Origin: Stercorarius parasiticus
Lineage: Eukaryota; Chordata; Aves; Charadriiformes; Stercorariidae
Reading direction: 5' to 3'
Assembly (NCBI GenBank): GCA_013396915.1
Contig: VWZL01002013.1
Location: forward strand, 108,625-172,624
DNA length: 64,000 nucleotides
Below, in pieces: positions 24,480-35,322 of the stretch. The translations under genes were made by a program, and so were the position numbers. The stretch's first letter is position 1. The number at the start of each line of letters is the position of its first letter. The notes under the pieces were generated by a model. It did not search any database, was not told the DNA's origin, and was given only the letters and a program-made list of their open reading frames with translations.

Positions 24480-25138
24480 TCCTTTTTTGAACACCTGAAC
24501 ACCTGATCTGTGCTTGGGAGAGATGGGATCCACCTCACTAAGGGTCTGCAACAATATTTTTGCCAGTAGGATGGCTAAACTTGTAAGGAGGGCTTTAAAC
24601 CAAGAATAACATGAAAGTGAGAGGGTTACCAGCAGCCCTGTGAAGGAGTGATGGACAGGGTTGATCAGCAAAGGGTCTGGGATGATGGGACAGGAAGGGC
24701 TCCAAAAATCAACAATGTACCCTTGATAGAAGAGGATCAAGTAAGCAAATACCTCTGCAAACTGGACATATCTGAATCCATGTGGTCTGATGGGTCTCAC
24801 CTACAAGTGCTGAGGGATCTGGCTGATGTCATTGCAAGGCCACTCTTGATAATCTTTGATCTGTCATGGTGACTGGGAAGAGTGCCTGAAGACTGAAGGA
24901 AATAAAAAGTGACCCCCATCTTCAAGAAAGGAAGAAGGAGAACAAAGGAAACTACAGGCAGGGCAACCTAATCTTGATTCCCAAGAAGATAATGGAGCAG
25001 CTGATTCTGGAAAACATTTCTAGGCACATTAGGACAAGAAAATCATCATGAGAGGTCAGCATGGCTTCACCAAAGGGATGTCAAGTAGATTGAAACCTGG
25101 CTGAATGGCTGGACGCAGAGGGTGGTGATCAGTGGCAT
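24480..25138 (+). mobile_element. CR1 LINE, 5' half of the split element, now inverted
   Basis: Plus-strand CR1 sequence inside the spacer. It begins with the end of the endonuclease domain (RDGIHLTKGLQQ near 24515, then FASRMAKLVRRALN near 24560) and enters the RT domain with SDGSHLQVLRDLADVIARPL (about 24787-24846) and TPIFKKG near 24920. HGFTKGM near 25060 jumps directly to WLNGWTQRVVISG, which ends at 25138, so an internal RT segment including motif A is missing. WTQRV is the block that normally directly precedes the region at which the antisense piece ends (23662). The two pieces are therefore complementary halves of one CR1. Confidence 0.88.
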
Positions 25139-25672
25139 TACAGTATAAGCATACCATCTTGCCTACATCTCTGAAGGGGAGGGGTCTTATAGATAATATT
25201 TAAAACAAATCCCTAATTCTTGTTTATAAGGGAAACACACAACACTACAAAAATAAAATCAACACAAATGAAATAACTGTCCACATAATTTCTTTGCCAA
25301 TTTCATTATGCCAAAGTATATTGCCCTTTAATATTTTAACACTTATCAAAAAATATTATAAACATCTTGATAACTGTTGTTAATTACATTATTAAGATAT
25401 ATTTATTAAATGATATTTGTAATGTATTTGTATTAAATTATGTTTATATTATTATAAAATAATGTGTCTCATGTGAGAATAGTGCACAAATCTCCGGGTG
25501 TTCCAGAGGGCAATTGCAGAGGTCCTAAATTGCATGCTGAGAGTTAGAAAGATGACCACAGCCTCTCCCTCATCAATGCATCATTCCCCACTGAAGTGGG
25601 TTTGAGATTTGTGTTCTGACATAATAGGAGCTAAAAGTCATAATCACTCCAGCTATTGGCAAAGTGCTGGGA
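25139..25672 (-). repeat. 534-bp perfect inverted repeat, right arm
   Basis: Exact reverse complement of 23663-24196. Its inner edge (TACAGTATAAGC) abuts the CR1 piece ending at 25138; its outer edge (GTGCTGGGA) leads into unique sequence. In the inferred ancestral arrangement this right arm is the original copy, and the left arm is the added duplicate. Confidence 0.97.
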
Positions 25673-28600
25673 AATAATCTTAGCCACCCAAGGAGACTGA
25701 GATAGTATAAAAGTATTTATTTCAATCGTAAATATGTTTAGAAGCACAGACTCTGAAAATTGTTTCAAGAAAGATATGGTGAAGAAGGATCTAAGGAACT
25801 TAATTTTGTTTTTAAATTTATCACTGTTTCAGAGAATGTAATACTAAAGCTTCCTGCAAAGACACGTGAGATACAAAAATCCAGAATTGCTGAGAGCATG
25901 ATGTGCAAGCAGAGTGATTTATTAGCAACTAAAACTAAGGCAGAGAAGCATAAATTTGATTGTTTTCCTACAGAGCCAGAAAGAAAACCCACATAAAACA
26001 TCAGAAACTGTTACTGATGATCTCTACTGCAAGAACAAATTGTCATTTGGTGTTTTGTAAACAGGATTCCAAATTAAATCACATGAATATAGAAAAAAAG
26101 CAGTTAAAACACAGATCAAATGCTGATCATTTAAAGACTTTATTTCATTGCTGAGTAGCCCAGCTTGTGGCAGGACTTTGAATAATACTGTCCCTGTTCC
26201 CTCAGAAAGGCTGGAAAAGCAATAACAGGCTTATAATAAAAAAAAATTAGATCCGAACAACAGGAGAACTGCAAAAACTGAATAGTCTTTATAATGGGAA
26301 GAAGAAAAACATACCTTTTTTTCAAACCATCAAAACTTAAACTTCCTTAGGAATGACAGTTTTCAGGTGTAGAATGCGAATGCATAAATAGATAGTGTCA
26401 CACCAAGCCTCCAGCTCTCTAAAATCAGGGAAATGAACTAAATTTCTGCTTTGATTACACATACTTGGTTTAATTAGAAAGGACAATGAAATTAATACTT
26501 CAGCTCTACAGAACTCTGTTTTATCTCAAGAAGACACTCTTTCTCCCACATTGCCTCCTCTTTCTACCTTCCTATTTTGTACAACAACCTTCAAAATCCA
26601 TTTCACACTACAAAACCAACAAGAGCCCTGTGTCTCCTGAACTTCCATTGAAACTGTGCTTGCTCACTAGACTCAACTGCGGATGCAGGAAATGCTGGCA
26701 TACAACACACTTCTGCTAGAACAGTTTCACACATACCCCAGTGACATATATTTAGAAAGCATAGCTCTCTAAATAGGCACATAGGGCACAGCTGAACAGA
26801 ATTACACTTTACACATTACACATTAAACATTGAAGAGACAGGTAGGTAGTTTTGCTTTGTCCAAGCCAAAAAATAATTCCACAAAAACTTCATACTACAC
26901 AAGCTGAGCAGCTGTGGCAAGGATTGTCAACAACCTGATACATCCCACTAAATATGACAAAAGATTATGTATTTTTCTAGACTTCACTACCACAATTGCA
27001 CTTAATTTCTGGGCTAAGGTTCACAGCCCTTGGAGGATGTGTGAGATCCTTCTACTATGTCCACTAGAGCGTGTTCAGGAAAGAGTCACCGCAGGACCAT
27101 TCCAGGTCCACTGTAACTCCAAAAGTCATTCAGGACATTTTTGACCACACACCATAAAGCAACAGAAATTAGCAACATATATTTATGCCACTTAAAGTTC
27201 CCATCAGGTAGGATTGTCTGTGTACAAATTGATACTGGGCAGATGGTGAAAGATGCATTGCTCACTGTAAAATTGTGGCAGTACAAGACAGCTAAATTGA
27301 TGACCAAAATCAGACCAATTGCTGACAATCCTGTTTTCAGTCCATCACCTGTTACAGGACAGCCTTTCTCTGTGGCTGTTAGCTGCTTGATTAGCCCAGC
27401 TGTAATGTGAAACTTTAGCCTATAGGTGCAGTTGCACAAGCAGCTAAGCTCATCTAACAGTGCGCTGCTGTTGTGAAAGGGCTGTTCTTACTCCCTTTGT
27501 GTCCTTCCTCCTTTCCTCCAGCCACGTCTTGAGCTGTCCTTCACATCTTGTAGCAGCCCTGGTATGTGCTGGATCCTTCACTGGGATGCAGCTAAGGTCT
27601 GGAGATGATTTGGATTCCGAATATGAGAGCAAAGAAACCCTTAGGATAATTGCATCAAATACTATTGCTTCTAGGCAGCTAAATAAAATAAAAAATTTAG
27701 GTCTGTGGGATTTGTATAAAGTAAAATGAAATTCAGCAGCCCCAGAAATCAGTTTTTAGGTGAAATAGTACAACTACACCACATTTTATTTCATTGTGGC
27801 TTTTTACATCTTTCCCTTGCTGTAATGAGACTCATACACTTTATTCAGCACAAACAGTAACAAATTAACTTCTTAGATCCTAATAAAATTTTGTGGCTGT
27901 TGCAGTTACTATATTGGATAGAAAGTGGAAAAACTAATCTCACCAGGACGCTGGAGGGAAAAAAGTCTATTTTCTCTTGATACTACTTAGATAGGTGCTG
28001 GACAAAGCCCTAACTCACACATCTACTATGTCTGACTGTTCATCAGCTTTGCATTTCTTGAAGGCACAGGTGTCTAATTATAAGTGCTAGTAGCTATTAT
28101 TCAAGACACATGGTTCAGATAAGAATAATCAATGCCTTCATAAAGAAAAAGAAGATTTCAACCAGTGGTACTAATGCTCCTTCAGAAGGTTTAGGGTGTA
28201 ATAACACTAAAAGTATTGTAGCAGTCTCAATTTTTCATTTTTATTTGTCCCACATACCCAATTTAAAATGTTTAATAACTTTAAAATGCTTCTCTTAGAA
28301 TAAAAGAGAAACTAAGAACAATATGGGAGTCACTACCTGAGTCCAGGACTGAAGAGTTTGGATTCAGTTCTGAGTTGTCACAAATCTTGTGTGCTTTAAA
28401 GAAATGACTTAAGCTGTGACTGCAATGCTCCACTATTTAGATTATGTGCCTTTCAATCCACTAGTTGACTAATATTATGGGATGAGGGTCTTGGTTATCT
28501 CATCTAAATACAAACAACAAGTATCTCAATACATATAATAAACAAAAATATTTTAAAGTTTAAGACCCTCTACTGATCTGTAAAGCAACAGCTGGCAACA

Positions 28601-29503
28601 AATAGTCAGCATAAATTAACAACACTGGTGGACTTAGAAGTATTTATGTCTAAGATGCAAATTATAAGACACTTTGGAGTTGAAATTGTGTATTTAATGT
28701 AAACCTAATTCCCATTTAATAATGAGTACAAGACTGACTGCGTCAGAAGGGTGACAAGCAATTATTCCCCAAATGCAGAACATTTTTGTCTCAAACAAGA
28801 AAGCATCACATTGTATATAAACACATCTCTTCAATTTTTTCAAATCCTTTCCTCTTCCTGAGATAACAAGGCTCATCTGCTCTGTTAGTAACAGTCAGAG
28901 ATAACTTTACATAATAATTTTTGGTGGTGCCACAGAACGAAGCAAAGAAAACAATACAAAAGTAGATAGTAACATTTACTCAAAGAAAGTTCAAACTGAG
29001 AAGCAAACAAGTGAGGATTTTTTTCCTCACTTGAAAAGGGAAGGATAAGAAAGCTCAATTAAAATGCGTACAATAAAATGCATGCATACTTATGTTACTA
29101 ATAAACTTTCCCTTTGAAAAGCAAATTTTACCTAAATATTGTGAAAATGAGGGTTTTTAAAGTGACTTTTTATGAAATATTCCTGAACTATACAGTTGTA
29201 ATTTTCTCTTCCAGCACAGAGAGGTATATCAAATCTATTAATGACCAGATTTAAACCAGTGACACAAAATTGGAACTCAGTGTCCTGATTACCTAACCCA
29301 CCAGCTTAATTTTTCCAGTTTAATTTCTGACACAACAGTATGTTTTAAAAAGTATTTCCCCATTTCCCTTTACCTACGAACTTCTTCATTTAAATATTTG
29401 TAAATGTACAGTTGGGCAACTGATTTTTCCTAATTGAGAACTTATGTGTATTTTTATGTTCCTATCAAGGTTTCCTCCAAACTAAAGAACTGATTTATAT
29501 GCC
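25673..29503. other. Unique AT-rich DNA, no gene seen
   Basis: No repeat family or convincing exon. Short overlapping open frames on both strands (for example 27086-27439 minus and 27141-27410 plus) have no recognisable domain. Confidence 0.55.
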
Positions 29504-30503
29504 TGTGTAAGGGATGGACTGTAAATTCCCTGACGAGGGGCAGAAGGCCCTCCAAGCCTTCAATGGAATGCCTCAAACACTCACAAGGAAATAAATGATG
29601 CAGGCCTGGAATTCAAAGAACTGATAAGGCTGACACTTCTGGCACCTGAAAGTGTGGGAGAACTGTCTTGTGAAGACAGAATAGTTCTGCCACTCGTGTG
29701 GTGAGCTTGCTAATTCTCAGTTCTCAAGGCCATTGTGTCTGATGAGTGACCTTTGCTTCATTATCTGCGAAATGCATATGAAAGCACGCACACCCTACAT
29801 ATGCTAATGAAGATTATAGAGATAATGCTAAACATGTATGACTATGGGACTTGTCTCTCCACCCAAATCATGCTACACATCACCTGGGAGAAGGGAGAAA
29901 CCTGAGACGAGGTTGTCCTCAGCAAGGGGGGTGGACCATGCTAATTCAGCAAACATAAAAGGGGAAAATAAGTGTCCCTAGGGGGGAACAAAGAAGAAAC
30001 AAAAGACGAAGATAGTGCCTGGGAAGATTCTTCCCAAGAAAGAAGTTTGTGCCTGGGAAGATTCTTCCCAAGAAAGAAGACCGTACCTGGGAAGATTTTT
30101 CCAAGAAAGAAGATTATGCCTGGGAAGATTCCCTGAAAAAGGTGCTGGAACCAGGACCAGTGATCTCTTTATCTCTGTCTTTTTTCTCTGTCTTTTCCTT
30201 TCTCTATCCCTCAGTTTCTCTTTTCTCTCAGAATTGTTAAGTAACGACTATAAGTACCGCTTGCCATAAGTTGTCGTATAACTGTTGTTAACTAACAGTG
30301 TGTATACCCCACCACTCACCATAACTTGTTATATACCTAACCCATTATTGTGGACTTGTTAAGACCTATACTAACCATTTTGGTAAACTAATAAATGTTT
30401 TTATATGGACCTTGAGATTTATCTCACCTTAGTCTGCACCGTTGAGAATTTACGAATCTGAAGTCACTTACCCCCCCTCTTTACTGAGAGTGGGATGTGA
30501 CCA
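29504..30503 (+). mobile_element. Solo LTR of an endogenous retrovirus (about 1 kb)
   Basis: It starts TGTGTAAGGGATGG and contains a TATA-like ACATAAAAGGGG (about 29954) and an AATAAA polyadenylation signal (30390-30395) in plus orientation. The tail may end near GGGATGTGACCA (30503). It includes a 34-bp tandem repeat and, after that, a pyrimidine-rich stretch ending TTTCTCTTTTCTCTCAG (about 30218-30234) that resembles a splice acceptor. No target-site duplication could be confirmed, so both ends, especially the right one, are approximate. The family is unnamed here. An unclassified retrotransposon LTR is the most likely identity. Confidence 0.72.
30015..30141 (+). repeat. 34-bp tandem repeat inside the LTR
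   Basis: Four copies starting at 30015, 30049, 30083 and 30116. The first two share GTGCCTGGGAAGATTCTTCC followed by CAAGAAAGAAG; the third has small changes and the fourth is partial. Each unit contains the imperfect palindrome GGGAAGATTCTTCCC. Confidence 0.95.
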
Positions 30504-33500
30504 TCTGTGTGTTTTCCATTTAATTAATGGATAGTCGTGATTTATCTATGAGATGTTAAATGACTCAATAAATGCAACCTGAAGTTAAACAGATTATATA
30601 TCAATCACAAGACTGAGATTATCATTAATCATAAGAAAATATAAAAAGTTCTCATGAGATTATTACTAATTACCTTAAATCCAAGGTTATCATCCAGTTC
30701 CATGTACCAGTAATGTATATTCCTGCTAATGTAAGAGTTTCAAGCCACAAACTCATTGAATAAACATAATATTTCACTATGGACATGAATCAATTATTCT
30801 GTAAAGGTCTATTGAATCTTTCTTATTTTAAAAGCATATCTAATGGGGATATGGTTTATAGTCTCTTCTTAAAGTAAAAGCAGATTTAACTGCAATGGCT
30901 TAAAAATTACCCTGGAAGAACAGATGGCTTCAATGCAAATGTGAAGTATCTTACAATTTGTGTACTATAAATTGAAAATTAATTTTAGGATTTCCCTGTG
31001 TGTTTAGGCTTACAATTTAAAATTTAAAATCAAGGGGAAAATATACTAACCACTGTTGTTGTCATATAATTTCAGATTATGAAGTTAGAGTTTATATTTA
31101 TTTGTTTCTTTAACACCAAACACTATTCATGCTGTTGATCCAGCTTTAGTTGAAAAACGTGCATTGTATTTTTAACAGGACTTCAAAATCTAAGAAGCCA
31201 GTATTAGAAGGGTGTCCATTGCAGTATATACATAAACAATCAATTGAGTACTAGCATATGTATACTTGAGAATATGAACCAATGCCTTTGCAAGTAAGTT
31301 GCCCGGCTCCAAAATGAAAAGCTTCTCCACAGGAATGAAAACAATTCCTTTGTTTAACAATTTACTCCAGACAAAACCTCCAGTTGCTTTTAGGGGCGTT
31401 CATTTAACAGAGGAGATGCTTTACAACTGAAAACGCTTGAGAAACTAGGTTATATTTTGCTAGTACCCAATTCTACATACTCTCTTTTAATATAATTTCA
31501 ACACAGTATAAACTTTTCCTCAATCTCAAATGGTTGCCACAAAGATAGAAACAATGGTACTAACTTTCTTCATAGGTAACTTGTTCCTTCCTTTCCTTTA
31601 TCTGGTCTCCATTGTGGAATACTTAATTGCTTGGTAGGGAACACCAGAAGATTGCAGCCATTGTGACGGAGAAGTGGAGTGCAAAAGAAGCATCAGCCCT
31701 TGGGATAAATTCCTGATTGCACTTTGTCCTATGTTTGGAAATGACAATGAACATCAACAGAGAAAAATCTATGGAATGACCCACAAGGAGATTTGATCCC
31801 ACAAATTTTTGGAAGGATAAGCTGTTAGCTACTACAAATAATTTGTATCCGTTACCTTGGTAATTCACAAGTGGTTCAGAAATGTTTGGTTTATTCCTAA
31901 CTGTTCGGGGTGTTTTAGTTGTGTTTTTTTCCCCTTACGTTTTCTTTCCTTACAAACCTGTTGTATTTGGTTATACTGGCCAATTAGTGTTACTATTCCT
32001 CTTACAGTGTGATCCTCACACCTACATATGAATGTTATTGTGGTATTTAATTTGCTACTCTGCTGCCATACGTCAAAAAAATAAAAGGACACTCATGCTA
32101 TCATCTTCTCACTGTTACATGTTTACTAAACAGTTTCTAAAGCCACAACCAGACCTGCACATGAGACTTTCTAAAAGAGAAGACCATTTTACATATCATT
32201 CCAGCTTCCACCTAGACCAAATCAGTCACTCAAACAGGATATACACATCTACACTTGGAAGTTTTTCCTTGCTTGCATTTAATACAGTCAAGAATAGTCA
32301 AAATTCTCTTCCTTTGTTTAATAATGCATAATGTCTACGCTCATTTGCAATAAAATCACAAACCCTTAGGGTAAATTAAACATTTGTGCAGTTGGAAGCT
32401 ATAATTATCTTTTTTAGGTCACAGAAGGGTTTTCCCTTGTTTTTCCTTGTCTGTGTTGTGGGTGGCATAACCCTTGTGTGTGGCACATCTGGCAGCCACC
32501 ATGCAGTCTGTCCACTCCTCAGGCAATCTGTCAGTCAAGTTTCAGTCATCTGATGTCCAGTCCTCTCCTAACTATATTCCTACTCCATAGCTGCCCAAAA
32601 GCCAAAACATCATGGCAACGATACACATTCTTGAAACCGTCTTTGTCATCTCATGCTTAGAAAAGCAGATTCTAACATTTTCTTTCAAGCAATTTGTTTC
32701 TACAGTAGGCTGTGTTGAATTGAAGAAAATGTATTCAGGATTGCATGGCCAATCATCACATATTAAACAGCATTGTTTTTAACTTATTCCTTTGCTTCTT
32801 AAAACATTACTTAGTCCTCAATAGTTCCTGATAGCAGGAATTTCACACAGCATGAAGAGAAATTTGAAAATTTTGTTGAGAAACCTGTGTAACTGAAATT
32901 CTCTGTGAATTACTCTGTTTTTCTGAAGTTCTTAAGGGCCTTTAATGCTAAACTGATATTTTTAAGTGAATTTCCTAGTTTATGGTTTAGGATTTCTGTG
33001 TGTACTTTACTTTTAGCTTTAAATTGCTAAAAGTAAAAAATTATCTGAGTAAACAGAAAAAAAAAAAAAGACCAATTGCAGGTTGAACATCCATACAACC
33101 AAATGGAGCTGATATCTAGAACTATTAGTTCAGGGAAAAAAGCTACAAAGAAAAGAAAAGTTTCTGTAAAGTTAAGCAAGCTTTAAGCATAGCAATAAAG
33201 AAATACATTAAAAACTTTACTGTGGAATTTCAAAAGCACCTTTCACAGGATTGATTTACAAAACAAAACATTTTTGATGACAAAATTAATCAGCGACTGT
33301 TTTATCATTGCTAGTTAATAAATCTGTGTCTGACTATATAGTGAATTACTTTATATGGACATCAACATACATTTGTAGAGGAAAATAAATCACTACACTT
33401 TTGCAACAATCGGCACTTTCTAAAAATTGAGCATAAGGGAAGTGTTCATATGGAGTTTACAGAACAATAGAAACTACTAAAATTACTCATTAAGAAAAAT

Positions 33501-34868
33501 AAATGTCTCAAAATTGAGGAAAATGTATCCCCCTTCCCCATTTCATTTTTGAAGTGGAGGACATTTGCTCGCAATACAGGTCAGTGCAAATTTTGAGTTA
33601 ATATTTCCCTTATTATTTGTGCCTTTTAAGTGAGCTTGTTTTATTTGCAGACTTTTTTCCAGTCAAAAGTGCAAGCAAGAAGTTGCTAGCTGAAATATAT
33701 TTCAAAACAATGGATTTTAAACAAATGCTGTAGACTCTTGATTTAGAACCATTCCAATCTGGTAACAGCAATGTGTGTGATCTTTCCAATCAAACAGCTT
33801 TAAATTTCATACATCTAAAAATTTTCAAATGAATCGTTTACAAGAAGGAGATATTTGCAGGAATTATGTTGAGAAGAAAGCTGAATAATATTATTAGAAA
33901 ACTATCTTTGCAAATACTATTTGCAAACAGAAAATGAGACAAAACGTTCAGTATGAATAATTCATCACATTCCTCTGAAAATTCAGTTTTAAAATTAACT
34001 TATACATCAACACTTTTTATATTTTTGAGGGACTGAGTGGACCATAATCTTTCCACTTCTGAAAGTTTGCAAACTACAAAGAATAAGCATGTACACACAA
34101 AGACCCCACCAAACCCCACATCTCAGAAAGTTTAAGATTAGCTTCATCTACATTTTGTAAGAATACACATTTCACAGATATTTTCTTGTCTAAATGTCAG
34201 CAGTATACACTCTTATTAGACAAACTGTCAGCAACTGCAGAGGATTTGCTATGGCTGAATGTCAACCTGCAAGTTGTTAGGAGTCTAATCTCACCATCTG
34301 ACAAATGTTAATGGTTTAGTTAAGCAGTAGTTCCATTCAAGGAAGAAATGTTACCTATGAAGAGAGAAAGAGCAAATGAGACCCTACAGGAATAACTGTT
34401 AATATGACTTGCTTATGCAACAGCAATTTCAATCAGTCTTTATAAATCCATGTCTGACGCAGACATTTACATTTTCTTTATTTTGCACATCCACCCGTAC
34501 GAAGACTCCTCAGTCATTCATATTCATGTGCAATGAGGAAATAAAGCTTAAAACAAACAAACAAACAACCACCTGTGATAGTTTCTGAGCTAGAGAAAAT
34601 AAATAAGTTGTTTTGCTTTTCAACCCTATTTCACAACTTCAGGCAAACAGAAATAAATTATAATTGCTGTCCACTGAAGAGTGAAGCAGACAAAAACACT
34701 TTCACAGCTTCCATTAAATTCAATGTAAATCCCTTGTTATTTTACTGAAGATGTCTCAGTACTTCTGTAATACACTGGTGGCTTACTTCTACTTAAAAAC
34801 AAAGCTTGTTTTTAATGAAGGGATCTTTCTTACTAACCTAATGGATAAACTCAAACCTGATTTTTTTA
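30504..34868. other. Unique AT-rich DNA, no gene seen
   Basis: No repeat family or exon recognised. It contains a small hairpin at 33006-33037 and an A run at about 33057-33069. A (CAAA)n patch lies at about 34551-34568. Confidence 0.55.
33006..33037. repeat. 12-bp perfect inverted repeat (hairpin)
   Basis: Arms TTTACTTTTAGC and GCTAAAAGTAAA are exact reverse complements around the 8-base loop TTTAAATT. The stem is too short for a microRNA precursor and sits in AT-rich DNA where such hairpins arise by chance. Confidence 0.8.
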
Positions 34869-34927
34869 GCATTACCATTACCATTAGCATTACCATTACT
34901 ATTACCATTATGATTAGTATTAGTATT
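34869..34927 (+). repeat. (ATTACC)n-type microsatellite
   Basis: Degenerate 6-bp units: ATTACC, ATTAGC, ATTACT, ATGATT and ATTAGT in succession. Confidence 0.9.
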
Positions 34928-34983
34928 GCAAGATGGATTAAATACCTGGTGGGAAGGAAGAAAGGATGGAGAAGAAGGGGATT

Positions 34984-35322
34984 AGAATCATAAAATTGTA
35001 GAATGGTTTGGGTTGGAAGGGACCTTAAAGATCATCTATTTCCAACTCCACTGCCATGAGTGAGCAGGGACACCTTTCACTAGACCAGGTTGCTCAAAGA
35101 CCCATCCAAACTGGCATTGAACAATTCCAGGGATGGGCAACCTCTCTGGGCAACCTCTCTAGGCATCCTGTTCCAGTGCCTCACCACACTCACAGTAAAG
35201 AATTTCTTCCTAATATCCGATCTGAATCTACCCTCTTTCACTTCAAAACCATTACCCTTTGTCCGATCTCTCCGCTCCCTGATAAAGAGTCCATCCCCAT
35301 TTTTCATGTAGACCCCCTTTAA
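34984..35322 (-). mobile_element. CR1 LINE 3' end, antisense
   Basis: The 3' terminal 340 bp of a CR1 on the minus strand. The tail is AGAATCATAAAATTGTAGAA at 34984, followed by GGACCTTAAAGATCATCT, CACTAGACCAGGTTGCTC and TTCTTCCTAATATCCGA. The minus-strand frame at 35307-35080 keeps the ORF2 C-terminal residues (RTKGNGFEVKEGRF, RKKFFTVSVVRHWNRMPRE and a final LSNLV). A small local duplication of CAACCTCTCTGGG/CAACCTCTCTAGG lies near 35140-35165. The 5' truncation falls near 35322. Confidence 0.92.

Noticed and set aside
23663..25672. Inverted repeat as a DNA transposon with long terminal inverted repeats
   Set aside because: No target-site duplication at the outer ends, no transposase, and the spacer is half of the neighbouring CR1, which an inversion explains better.
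33006..33037. Hairpin as a microRNA precursor
   Set aside because: A 12-bp stem is too short, and AT-rich hairpins of this size are expected by chance.
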